A stretch of 64,000 nt of DNA from positions 1 to 64,000 of the forward strand of contig JABSRD010000007.1 of NCBI GenBank assembly GCA_013215285.1, given 5' to 3'. Source of the DNA: Candidatus Nitrosopumilus sp. Lineage in GTDB: Archaea; Thermoproteota; Nitrososphaeria; Nitrososphaerales; Nitrosopumilaceae. Both the position numbers and the translations under genes were made by a program. Below, in pieces: positions 26,510 to 34,349 of this stretch. Under the pieces are notes generated by a model. That model was not told the origin of the DNA. It saw only the letters and a program-made list of their open reading frames with translations, and ran no database searches. Position 1 is the stretch's first letter. Every line of letters starts with the position of its first letter.

Positions 26510-27229
26510 ATGAATATTTACATAATTTTTACAATATTTACCATTTCAAGTCTAGGTTTTGGAGTAAATTTTGTAACAGCACAAGTGGATCCCATTACAG
26601 ATATTGGATTTTTACAATCAGGAATACTAGATACTGTTGAAAATCAATTTCACATTAGCAATGAAATTAACATTAGAGAATTTTTTAATGGAAATATAGT
26701 TCGTGTTTCAGGACAAACAATTGAAGGGTTTCCATACATTACATACTCTAAGGTAATTAATGATAAAATCAATACACATGGAATGATTTTCATTAATGGT
26801 GAATTTGTTAAATTATCCTTTGAAGAAAAAGTTGAACAAATAATTAATATTGAAAAAGCAGAAGACATTTCAATTTTAGTACAATATACTCAAAGAGTTT
26901 ATTCAGAAAAATTCATACAAATAGATATTAAAATTTATGATAAAGATCAAAACAAGTTAAATGATTTTAATCAAAATTATGGATTTATTTCAAATACAGA
27001 TATCAAAATTGTAATTTTAGATGAAGAAGGTGGCGAGTTCTATTCAGTTAATGGAACAAATAATGACCGAGGATTGTTCTCTGCCGAATTTTTAATTCCA
27101 GAAAATTCACAAAGACAAACACTATCTGTAACAATTAATGCAGAAAATGAAAATTCTATCTCATCAAAAATTTTACAGGTATTTAGTTTAGGTCAAATAC
27201 CTGATGATGGAAGTTCATCAACACCATAA
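26510..27229 (+). CDS. secreted beta-rich hypothetical protein
   Basis: From the ATG at 26510 the 239-residue protein has a signal peptide (IYIIFTIFTISSLGFG, cleavage near VTAQ). The remainder is beta-rich and contains NDRGLFSAEFLIPENSQRQT, similar to Ig-like or carboxypeptidase-regulatory-like segments. The TTG 12 nt upstream is less likely. It ends with a Ser/Thr/Pro tail. A surface or exported protein of unknown role; it starts 70 nt from the divergent response regulator. Confidence 0.6.
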   Translation: MNIYIIFTIFTISSLGFGVNFVTAQVDPITDIGFLQSGILDTVENQFHISNEINIREFFNGNIVRVSGQTIEGFPYITYSKVINDKINTHGMIFINGEFVKLSFEEKVEQIINIEKAEDISILVQYTQRVYSEKFIQIDIKIYDKDQNKLNDFNQNYGFISNTDIKIVILDEEGGEFYSVNGTNNDRGLFSAEFLIPENSQRQTLSVTINAENENSISSKILQVFSLGQIPDDGSSSTP

Positions 27230-27273
27230 CCATAGAACAAAAGTCTAAATTGGTCTGAAAATTTTACCATTCA

Positions 27274-27978
27274 ATGTTACATGGTCCATCGCTTGCAATA
27301 GGGGCAGCAATTGCATCAGTTGTAATAATTATAGCATTTTTAGGATTTCAAGGGATTTCAAATGAAACTGAATTAACAATACAGCCAACTCCTACTGCTC
27401 AAGTATCAGGCCCACCAAAAATTACAATGGAGACATTTTTAGATAATGGTTCTCCAATACTTGGAAGTCCTGATGCTCCCGTAACACTAGTAGAATTTGG
27501 AGACTATCAATGTCATTTTTGTAATGTTTTCTTTCATTCAACTGAGGATGATATTCTCAAAAATTATGTAGAGACCGGAAAGGTGCGAATGATTTTCAAA
27601 GATTACAATATCATTGGTCCTGATTCAATTACTGCATCACATGGGGCACATTGTGCAAATGATCAAGGATCATTCTGGGAATATCATGATATTTTGTATT
27701 CAAACTGGACCGGTGAGAATAATGGATGGGCATCATCTGAAAATCTCTTAAAATTTGCCAAAGAAATTAACTTGGACATTGATGAGTGGTCTGAATGTAT
27801 GATTAATGTACCACATTCTCAAAAAATTCTTGCAAGTAATAATGATGCAAAAGATCTTGGAATAACTGGAACCCCTGCATTTTTTGTAATTGGACCTGAT
27901 GGTAAAGTTACAAAGTTGTTTGGAGCACAACCATACAAAGTATTTCAAAAAACATTTGAAATAGAATTAAAAAAATAG
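27274..27978 (+). CDS. DsbA-like thiol oxidoreductase, membrane-anchored
   Basis: A 234-residue protein with an N-terminal transmembrane anchor (LAIGAAIASVVIIIAFLGF), a Pro/Thr linker, and a DsbA-family thioredoxin fold. The active site is CHFC in VEFGDYQCHFC (about residue 86), with the cis-Pro in GITGTPAFFVIG. It likely makes or reduces disulfides in extracytoplasmic proteins; CHFC is nearer the DsbA/DsbG type. It follows the secreted protein by 44 nt. Confidence 0.85.
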   Translation: MLHGPSLAIGAAIASVVIIIAFLGFQGISNETELTIQPTPTAQVSGPPKITMETFLDNGSPILGSPDAPVTLVEFGDYQCHFCNVFFHSTEDDILKNYVETGKVRMIFKDYNIIGPDSITASHGAHCANDQGSFWEYHDILYSNWTGENNGWASSENLLKFAKEINLDIDEWSECMINVPHSQKILASNNDAKDLGITGTPAFFVIGPDGKVTKLFGAQPYKVFQKTFEIELKK

Positions 27979-28088
27979 AAGTCTCGATCAATTTACGAGT
28001 AATTTATTTTGAAAATTACTAAAATTCCCTTCCTAGTTTGTCATAATTAACACAATAACCTTATTAACCAATCATCGGAGGCAGGCTT

Positions 28089-29483
28089 ATGGCAGCTGGG
28101 ATAGACGACATTGCAATATACATTCCAAGATTATACATTGATGCGTCTGATTTTGCAAAAGCTAGAGGTTTAGACCCTGTAAAATTACAAAAAGGTCTCG
28201 GAGTTTCTCAAATGGCAATTGTTGATGCTAATCAAGACCCAGCATGTCTTGCAGCAAATGCATGTTTGAAAATTATGCAAAACAATAAACTATCTCCTGA
28301 AGATATTGGCAGACTATACGTATCAACTGAATCAGCGTTTGATGAATCAAAGGCAATGAACTCTTATGTTATTGGAATGCTTGAGCAAGTTTATGGTCAA
28401 GGTTCATTTGAGCACTGTGGCGGTATTGAAACTAAATTTGCATGTGTTAGTGGCTCTTATGCTCTTTATGACAATGCAAACTGGATTAGAGCTGATGAAG
28501 CAGATGGAAAGGCTGCACTTGTGGTAGTATCAGATATTGCAAAGTATGATATGGGTTCTAGTGGTGAGATGACCCAAGGGGCAGGTTCTGTAGTAATGCT
28601 CCTAAATGACAAGCCAAGATTATTAGAATTTGATCCTAAAGTTACTGCTACATCAATTAAGGACGAATATGATTTTTATCGACCATTTGGAAAAGAGACC
28701 CCAATTGTTCATGGCCAATACTCTAACATGCTATACATGATTCAAGTAAGAAAAGCATTAGAGGCATACAAGAAAAAAGTTATCAAAACAGGACTAATCA
28801 AGATGGAGTCAGGTGACACCATACTAGATCACATGGATTACATCAACATGCACTTACCATACAGTAACATGGGGAAAAAGGCATTAGCATATTTAGTTAG
28901 ACATGAATGGCGTCAACTTCCAAGATGGAAGAGAATTTTAAAAGAAATTGGAATGGAGGAGCCAGTTCCAAAGGATCCACGTGGAACAATTGAATCAGTA
29001 TTGGGTGACCAGGAATTTATGACAAAAGACCATGAATTTACAAAACTATTCACAAAGACTCAAGAATATCAAGAAGTGTATGAAGCAAAACTTTCAAGTT
29101 CACTTATTGCATCTACAATGATTGGTAATTTGTATACAGCATCATTATACTTGGGATTCAGAAGTAGTTTAGAATTTGAATATCAAAAAGGAGTTGATTT
29201 ACTAGGAAAACGAGTTGGGTTTGGATCATATGGTAGTGGAAGTAGTGCAATGGTGTTTAGTGGAGTCATTCAACCAGGGTTTGAAGAAGTTGTAAAGAAC
29301 ATGAACTTGGAATCAGAATTAGGGGATAGACGAAGACTAACACTAGATGAATACGAAGATTTACATGAGAATAAATTAACTCCAGAGAATTCAATGATTC
29401 ATTCAAAGAAAGAATTTGTTCTAGTAGATGTAAAAACAGATGAAGAATCTAGAGGCGAAAGACGTTATGTCTTTAATGAGTAA
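28089..29483 (+). CDS. hydroxymethylglutaryl-CoA synthase
   Basis: HMG-CoA synthase condenses acetyl-CoA and acetoacetyl-CoA for the mevalonate pathway that makes archaeal lipids. The nucleophilic Cys is in ETKFACVSGSYAL (about residue 120), the SSTE-like motif appears as YVSTESAFDESK, and the C-terminal GFGSYGSGSSAM loop is conserved. Length 464 is longer than most archaeal forms. A clear GGAGG at 28077-28081 precedes the ATG, in contrast to the many leaderless genes here. It pairs functionally with thiolase/DUF35. Confidence 0.92.
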   Translation: MAAGIDDIAIYIPRLYIDASDFAKARGLDPVKLQKGLGVSQMAIVDANQDPACLAANACLKIMQNNKLSPEDIGRLYVSTESAFDESKAMNSYVIGMLEQVYGQGSFEHCGGIETKFACVSGSYALYDNANWIRADEADGKAALVVVSDIAKYDMGSSGEMTQGAGSVVMLLNDKPRLLEFDPKVTATSIKDEYDFYRPFGKETPIVHGQYSNMLYMIQVRKALEAYKKKVIKTGLIKMESGDTILDHMDYINMHLPYSNMGKKALAYLVRHEWRQLPRWKRILKEIGMEEPVPKDPRGTIESVLGDQEFMTKDHEFTKLFTKTQEYQEVYEAKLSSSLIASTMIGNLYTASLYLGFRSSLEFEYQKGVDLLGKRVGFGSYGSGSSAMVFSGVIQPGFEEVVKNMNLESELGDRRRLTLDEYEDLHENKLTPENSMIHSKKEFVLVDVKTDEESRGERRYVFNE

Positions 29484-29527
29484 ATAATTATACTATTAAT
29501 ACAAGTTTCAGCATAATATTCTTAGAA

Positions 29528-29680
29528 ATGGCACTCGATTATATTCCAGATACAATATCCGAGGATCAATTCTTTGAGAAAGTATATGGAAAGACAAAAT
29601 CAGATAGAACCATAACCACAACACAGACTCACATTAGACACTTCAAATTTTTATTATTGACGCCCATTTACTATCATTAA
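29528..29680 (+). pseudogene. possible tyrosine-recombinase N-terminal fragment
   Basis: An ATG frame of 50 codons (MALDYIPDTISEDQFF then EKVYGKTKSDRTITTTQTHI) resembles the N-terminal SAM-like core-binding part of archaeal integrases, ending at TAA after HFKFLLLTPIYYH. One extra T in the preceding run would continue the frame as FFIIDAHLLSLSEDYIRKLL before another stop. This suggests a decayed gene, but no catalytic Arg/His/Tyr region follows. Confidence 0.35.
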
Positions 29681-29789
29681 GCGAAGATTATATCAGAAAA
29701 TTGCTTATCGAACAATTATTCTGTGAGGTTTTCTGTTGTCTACTACAGATTCAATTTTTCAACGCATTTGACCGAAATTCCTGCATGCA

Positions 29790-29933
29790 CTATTCAGATT
29801 TTGTTTTACCACATCTCACACATGAAATAGTTCCGTTTTGGGAATATCTATGACCACATTGATCTACTCCCCAGAAGTCACCATATTGATAGTGTGTCAG
29901 ATATTCTTGAATTTGGTCACCATTAAGACTCAT
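29790..29933 (-). CDS. 47-aa zinc-binding mini-protein
   Basis: The frame encodes MSLNGDQIQEYLTHYQYGD, then FWGVDQCGHRYSQNG and TISCVRCGKTKSE. CGH plus CVRC gives a plausible four-ligand zinc site. ATG start. Function is unknown. It overlaps no other likely gene except the tail of the possible recombinase remnant region. Confidence 0.5.
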   Translation of the reverse strand: MSLNGDQIQEYLTHYQYGDFWGVDQCGHRYSQNGTISCVRCGKTKSE

Positions 29934-30039
29934 ACTAATAGAATATCAGAATAGGATATTACATATCGTTAGCAGTGTTGCTAAAAAATTCTAATCTCAG
30001 CTAACAGAATGTAATGTAGTAAAAACTCCTAGTAATACC

Positions 30040-30165
30040 ATGAAACAACAAACAATATCATGTGAAATCTGCAATGCGGGTTCTGCAATATTGGTGTATG
30101 ATGAGAGATACAGTGGTTTCAGAGGGACATGCGTGCTATGTGGTGGGAATTGGCCAGAATCATGA
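30040..30165 (+). CDS. 41-aa zinc-ribbon mini-protein
   Basis: The frame encodes MKQQTISCEICNAGSAI and YDERYSGFRGTCVLCGGNWP. Two CxxC pairs (CEIC and CVLC) separated by about 19 residues form a complete zinc ribbon. Its stop overlaps the next gene's start (ATGA), indicating an operon with the DUF1059-like gene. Function is unknown. Confidence 0.6.
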   Translation: MKQQTISCEICNAGSAILVYDERYSGFRGTCVLCGGNWPES

Positions 30166-30338
30166 TGAGAGAAATCGTTGTTAGATGTGATGAACGCGGT
30201 TTTGATTGTCATTATTCTACAATAGGTGATATCTACAAAGTAATCTTTGATTATGGAGATCACATGAAAAAGGAACATGGTATTGAATATTCTCCAGGAA
30301 CTTTAGAAACATATCTGAAAAAGAGAAAATATAATTAA
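30162..30338 (+). CDS. DUF1059-like small protein (copy 2)
   Basis: A 58-residue protein starting MMREIVVRCDERGFDCHYST and continuing FDYGDHMKKEHGIEYSPGTL. Closely related to the copy at 20.9 kb, with Cys-x6-Cys and HMKKEHG, but one Cys of the first copy's CDDC has changed (CDER). Translation starts at overlapping ATGs at 30162 and 30165, coupled to the zinc-ribbon stop. Function is unknown. Confidence 0.65.
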   Translation: MMREIVVRCDERGFDCHYSTIGDIYKVIFDYGDHMKKEHGIEYSPGTLETYLKKRKYN

Positions 30339-30371
30339 ATTCCAGTTAGATAAGATTATCTGGAATTTTTT

Positions 30372-30716
30372 TTATTCAGTAGAATTTTGCTGTTCTGCAG
30401 CAGATCTAATTCGAATTACATCTAGTACGTCATAAATGAATATTTTGCCATCTCCAGGCTTTCCTGTAAAAGCATGAGTTGCAATTGAGTTAACAATTTT
30501 GTGCAGTTCTTCTTCAATACATACAATCTCAATTTTTCTTTTTGGAACCAAATCATCTGCCTCATAATCTACGTCACCTTCAGACCGAATCATCCCCACC
30601 TGGTCACCTCTTCCCCGAACTTCATATGTAGTCATTCCTTTAACTCCTAATTTTGTTAGAACACTTTTTACTTCTTGAAATTTTGTATCCCGAATAATAG
30701 CTTCAATTTTTTTCAT
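30372..30716 (-). CDS. nitrogen regulatory protein PII (GlnB/GlnK family)
   Basis: The 114-residue protein matches PII: KIEAIIRDTKFQEVKSVL, GVKGMTTYEVRGRGDQ, the T-loop DVDYEADDLVPKRKIEIVC, and TGKPGDGKIFIYDVLDVIRIR (the ATP- and 2-oxoglutarate-binding C-loop). It senses energy and nitrogen status through ATP/ADP and 2-oxoglutarate. A T-loop Tyr is present in a non-standard context. No ammonium transporter gene adjoins it, so its target is not shown here. Confidence 0.9.
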   Translation of the reverse strand: MKKIEAIIRDTKFQEVKSVLTKLGVKGMTTYEVRGRGDQVGMIRSEGDVDYEADDLVPKRKIEIVCIEEELHKIVNSIATHAFTGKPGDGKIFIYDVLDVIRIRSAAEQQNSTE

Positions 30717-31038
30717 AGTTATTTTGAATTAAACTATGATAAAAAAGATCAACAAGGATTTTTAAGAAAAAATCTAGCACTAGTGATACATTTCATGTTC
30801 AAATCATAACTTATGCTGTAGTAACTACTGATCCTAATTCTTGTCAGGAAAGAGAAGTATTGTTTCTTGGATATACATAATGGTCTAATTTAGATACTAC
30901 AAACAAAATTTCTGTGTTGGATAAATAACATATTTTTTTAAAATCTATATCGATTAGAAATTAGATATCTCATAATCATATACAAGATTACGAAATCAAA
31001 TATTTCATATAAGACAAATTTTTCATTATAACAGAATA
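30717..31038. other. intergenic, no gene seen
   Basis: AT-rich 322-nt space between divergent genes. It should hold the promoters of the PII gene and of the 31.04-kb gene. I see no convincing small frame, hairpin or repeat. Confidence 0.6.
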
Positions 31039-31587
31039 ATGCAAGAAGAACCAAATCCAGTAAAAGATTATCTGTTTGAGTATATAGAAAAATCATCCAC
31101 CATTCAGGAATTAATGATACAAAAAAAATTTGATCTTGTAATTGATGAGATTATTCATAATTGTTATGACAAAATAATTTCAATGGGGAATAAAGATGAA
31201 GTAGTAGGGGTTTTAGCAACAGGAATGCTGCATTATTTACTTACAAATGCACTTCTCAATAGCCAAAGAAAGATAGACTATCAAGGAGTGGCACTAGATA
31301 TCGTTATTCCCGATATCAAAACATTAGAAAAAGACTCAAAAAAGACATTACTAATTTGTATCCCAAAATCATCTGATAAGAAAATCATTGATGAAAAAAT
31401 ATCACAGTTAGAAAAGATTCAACCCGATAAAGAGAACATTTGGGTAGTGTTATCTGAAGATATATCATTAAACAAAAAAACATTCATTCTATCTAAAGAG
31501 AGTAATTCATTCTCAAAGATAATTTTTGAGATTGCACAATTTAGTAACGTTACCGGTGCAAACAAGTTTAAAATTTTACGAATATAA
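31039..31587 (+). CDS. 182-aa hypothetical protein beside the biotin genes
   Basis: This soluble protein is not recognised. The N-terminal half is helical (PVKDYLFEYIEKSSTIQEL ...). The second half is alpha/beta with GVALDIVIPDIKTLEKD followed by KKTLLICIPK, a spacing loosely like a PD-(D/E)xK core, though the key acid-x-Lys is absent. It is convergent with bioD by a 16-nt gap, which may be coincidence. ATG start. Confidence 0.55.
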   Translation: MQEEPNPVKDYLFEYIEKSSTIQELMIQKKFDLVIDEIIHNCYDKIISMGNKDEVVGVLATGMLHYLLTNALLNSQRKIDYQGVALDIVIPDIKTLEKDSKKTLLICIPKSSDKKIIDEKISQLEKIQPDKENIWVVLSEDISLNKKTFILSKESNSFSKIIFEIAQFSNVTGANKFKILRI

Positions 31588-31603
31588 AAAAATATTTCAG
31601 TAA

Positions 31604-32287
31604 TTATTTCAATAATGATTTCAAATCAATATTCTTTTTGAAAATACGATACAATGAAGTATCACTCATGTTTTTAATGAATGGGATAGAACCTAAAACT
31701 TTGACACCAGTAAGGTTTTGCAAGTCACGTTTTAATTCTGGAATAGGGTAACCCTTATCAAAATTATTAATTATGATTCCTTTGATTGGAATTTTATATT
31801 TTTCACACATCTTTACAGTCATTATAGTATGATTTACAGTTCCAACTTTACTTTTAGTTACAATTACTGTAGGAATTTTCATTTCTTTGATTAGATTTGT
31901 AATATAGTAATTTTTGAGAATAGGAGTCATGATTCCACCCATCCCTTCAACTAGAATCATATCATGAAGTTTTGTTAATTTTTTGAAACTAGATAGTATG
32001 GTAGAAACTTTTGGTTTTGTTTTGAGTGTCTTCCATGTAGTGTATGGTGATGCAGGGATTGGAAAAAATTGTGGATTTACTAAATTTTCAGGATCACAGG
32101 CTTGTGCAGCACGGGATAATATTACAACATCCTCAGATTTGTAACCTTTTTTTTGTGCAGTTCCTGCAGCAAATGGTTTCATCACACCAACATCAATTCC
32201 CATCTTACGAAATGCTACTGCTAGTCCTGCAGTGATGTAGGTTTTCCCAACATCAGTATCAGTACCTGTAATGAATAGTGATTTCAA
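31604..32287 (-). CDS. bioD: dethiobiotin synthetase BioD
   Basis: BioD closes the ureido ring of dethiobiotin from DAPA, CO2 and ATP. The P-loop is in FITGTDTDVGKTYIT (residues 5-19), with the family Lys/Met motif in GVMKPFAAGT and VEGMGGIMTP. Length 227 is normal. It is transcribed away from bioA, with three mini-genes between. Confidence 0.93.
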   Translation of the reverse strand: MKSLFITGTDTDVGKTYITAGLAVAFRKMGIDVGVMKPFAAGTAQKKGYKSEDVVILSRAAQACDPENLVNPQFFPIPASPYTTWKTLKTKPKVSTILSSFKKLTKLHDMILVEGMGGIMTPILKNYYITNLIKEMKIPTVIVTKSKVGTVNHTIMTVKMCEKYKIPIKGIIINNFDKGYPIPELKRDLQNLTGVKVLGSIPFIKNMSDTSLYRIFKKNIDLKSLLK

Positions 32288-32441
32288 TAAAATAGATACA
32301 AAATATTACTTGATTAACGCATCGGTGAGATTATTTCATCTGAATATTTTTTTAGATATAATTACGCATGAAAAAGTACATTTATGATGAATGAATACTT
32401 AACATCTAAATAATTTTAGAATGTGAAGACGTTATTCAAAG

Positions 32442-32579
32442 ATGGCTGAAAAAAAATCAAAGAAAAAAGATGGAAGAAAACAGAAAGGACAAAAGTCATC
32501 TGAATTAAGACAACGAGTTGATAAATACAAAAGTGAACAACAAAGAAAGAAAAAAGGAAAAAAACCAAAAAAGTATTAA
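32442..32579 (+). CDS. 45-aa highly basic mini-protein
   Basis: The frame encodes MAEKKSKKKDGRKQKGQK then SSELRQRVDKYKSEQQRKKK. Nearly half the residues are Lys or Arg, suggesting nucleic-acid or ribosome association. ATG start. It is the first of three mini-genes in a row upstream of bioA. Function is unknown. Confidence 0.55.
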   Translation: MAEKKSKKKDGRKQKGQKSSELRQRVDKYKSEQQRKKKGKKPKKY

Positions 32580-32589
32580 ATTCTAATTC

Positions 32590-32603
32590 AATACTCTTAA
32601 GTT
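32590..32603 (+). promoter_or_regulatory. AATACNCTTAAGT promoter box
   Basis: AATACTCTTAAGTT begins exactly 35 nt before the ATG at 32625, matching the TATA/BRE position of a leaderless transcript. Confidence 0.6.
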
Positions 32604-32624
32604 TAGAATAATTTCAGAAAAGTC

Positions 32625-32732
32625 ATGAGTTTTAGAGCAAGTGTATTTTCAAAAAAAGAACTAGTAGTAATTACTGGAATTTCAATTATTGCTGCATCAA
32701 TTTTGTACATTTCATATACCACACTGAGATAA
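32625..32732 (+). CDS. 35-aa single-pass membrane mini-protein
   Basis: The frame encodes MSFRASVFSKKELVVITGIS then IIAASILYISYTTLR. A basic N-terminus is followed by one hydrophobic helix. It has the shared AATACNCTTAAGT promoter box 35 nt upstream. Function is unknown. Confidence 0.55.
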   Translation: MSFRASVFSKKELVVITGISIIAASILYISYTTLR

Positions 32733-32736
32733 CATC

Positions 32737-32750
32737 AATACTCTTAAGTC
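32737..32750 (+). promoter_or_regulatory. AATACNCTTAAGT promoter box
   Basis: AATACTCTTAAGTC begins exactly 35 nt before the ATG at 32772. The match to the box 147 nt upstream covers 13 of 14 bases. Confidence 0.6.
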
Positions 32751-32771
32751 AAGAATTCTGTAAAAAAAATC

Positions 32772-32891
32772 ATGGATCTTAATGAAATACTAACTAAGGA
32801 AAGAGATTCTCTAAGAGATGAAAATATTGAATTAAGTAAAAAAGTAAAAGAACTTGAATTGAAAATAAAAAAGTTAGAAAAAAATGAATAA
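32772..32891 (+). CDS. 39-aa coiled-coil mini-protein
   Basis: The frame encodes MDLNEILTKERDSLRDENIE then LSKKVKELELKIKKLEKNE, a regular leucine heptad (L at every seventh position from about residue 14). It is likely a dimerising leucine zipper. The AATACNCTTAAGT box supports transcription. Function is unknown. Confidence 0.55.
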   Translation: MDLNEILTKERDSLRDENIELSKKVKELELKIKKLEKNE

Positions 32892-32961
32892 ATTTTGAAT
32901 CAATAAGATTTAGTCAAGATTAATCGTTTAATTATTAAGATCTGAAACATTACAGAATCAG

Positions 32962-34278
32962 TTGAAAAGTTCTGTTTGGCACCCAAACACCCAGATGAAA
33001 GAATGGGGTTCTTTTGATAAAATTACTAGTGCCAAAGGGGTGTGGTTAATTGATTCTAAGGGAAATAAAATGATTGATGGGGTCGCATCAATGTGGTGTA
33101 ATGTCTGGGGACATTCCAATCCTCAACTAGTAAAAGCAATCACCACTCAAAGCAAAAAACTGCAACATTCATCCATGTTTAATCTTACAAACGAGCCTGC
33201 AGAACAATTAGCAGAAAAATTAGTAAAAATATCTCCTGGAATGTACAAGGTATTCTATTCAGATAATGGTTCATCTGCAATGGAGATTGCAATAAAAATT
33301 GCTTTACAATATTGGAAAAATATTGGTGAGAAAAAGAAAACAGAAATTGCCACAGTAAAAAATGGATACCACGGGGATACGTTTGGAGCAATGTCAGTAG
33401 GATATGTTCCAGAATTTTTTGGTAAATTTAAAAAACAATTATTCTCAACCATACAATTTCCAGTTCCAAACAAATACAGAACACCAAAAGGATTTACCAT
33501 TTCAGACTATCAAAATTATTGTTTAGATAAAATTGAAAATAAATTATCAAAAAATAACAATATTGCAGCTTTTATCATGGAGAGTGGTGCACAAGTTGCA
33601 GGCGGCGTAATTATTTATCCAAAAGGATTTCAAAAAAAGATCAGCCAATTATGTAAAAAATATGGTGTGTTGTTTGTTTTAGATGAAATTGCAACAGGTT
33701 TTGGACGATTAGGATCTATGATACAATATGAAAAACAAAAAAGTATTCCAGACATTGTATCATATGGAAAAATGTTAACTGGGGGATATCTAACAATGGC
33801 TGCAACATTAACTAACAAGAAAATTTATGATTCATTTTTAGGTGAATTTAATGACTGGAAACATCTATTTCATGGTCACACATACACTGGAAATCCAATT
33901 GCTACAGCAGTAGCTAATGAAAATCTCAAAATGTATCAAAAGAATCATTTGATAAAAAAGATTCAGAAAACATCGAAAATATTTGAAAAATTCTATCAAG
34001 AAATTTCAGAAATTGATATTGTTGGAGACATCAGACACAAAGGGATGCTGATGGGAATTGAATTAGTAAAAAACAAAGCAAGAAAGACTCCAATTAATCC
34101 TAAAAAATCAATAAACAAGATATTTTTTGAAGAGGGTAAAAGGAATGGAATCTATCTTAGAACACTTGGGAATATAGTCATGCTTGTTCCACCATTAGCA
34201 ATTTCAGAAAAAGAGCTAAATTTGCTCCTAAATAGAACCATAAAAACAATCAAAGCTGCAAGATCAAAGGTAATTTGA
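32962..34278 (+). CDS. bioA: adenosylmethionine-8-amino-7-oxononanoate aminotransferase BioA
   Basis: BioA transfers the SAM amino group to KAPA, giving DAPA. The N-terminal SVWHPNTQM motif matches family VWHPFTQM and supports TTG at 32962 as the start. DEIATGFGRLG carries the PLP Asp region, and the Schiff-base Lys lies in SYGKMLTGGYL. Length 438. A BirA-type operator lies immediately after its stop, before bioB. Confidence 0.93.
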   Translation: MKSSVWHPNTQMKEWGSFDKITSAKGVWLIDSKGNKMIDGVASMWCNVWGHSNPQLVKAITTQSKKLQHSSMFNLTNEPAEQLAEKLVKISPGMYKVFYSDNGSSAMEIAIKIALQYWKNIGEKKKTEIATVKNGYHGDTFGAMSVGYVPEFFGKFKKQLFSTIQFPVPNKYRTPKGFTISDYQNYCLDKIENKLSKNNNIAAFIMESGAQVAGGVIIYPKGFQKKISQLCKKYGVLFVLDEIATGFGRLGSMIQYEKQKSIPDIVSYGKMLTGGYLTMAATLTNKKIYDSFLGEFNDWKHLFHGHTYTGNPIATAVANENLKMYQKNHLIKKIQKTSKIFEKFYQEISEIDIVGDIRHKGMLMGIELVKNKARKTPINPKKSINKIFFEEGKRNGIYLRTLGNIVMLVPPLAISEKELNLLLNRTIKTIKAARSKVI

Positions 34279-34280
34279 CT

Positions 34281-34308
34281 GTTAACCCCCCAAATCTCTA
34301 AGGTTAAC
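34281..34308 (+). promoter_or_regulatory. BirA-type operator before bioB
   Basis: GTTAACC (34281-34287), a 14-nt spacer, then GGTTAAC (34302-34308) form a perfect dyad. This spacing and the half-sites match the bacterial/archaeal biotin repressor (BirA) signal described for biotin regulons. It starts 3 nt after bioA and ends 13 nt before the GTTATAAAC TATA box of bioB, 42 nt from its ATG. A regulator would therefore control bioB-bioF. BirA itself is not in the window. Confidence 0.75.
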
Positions 34309-34320
34309 CTTTCCATTATT

Positions 34321-34329
34321 GTTATAAAC
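34321..34329 (+). promoter_or_regulatory. bioB TATA box
   Basis: GTTATAAAC lies 21-29 nt before the bioB ATG, the placement expected for a leaderless archaeal gene. Confidence 0.55.
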
Positions 34330-34349
34330 AGAAATATTGTAAAACAAAC

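Noticed and set aside
29997-30278. minus-strand 93-codon frame over the zinc-ribbon/DUF1059 pair
   Set aside because: It runs antisense to two coupled genes with conserved Cys patterns and has no motif of its own.
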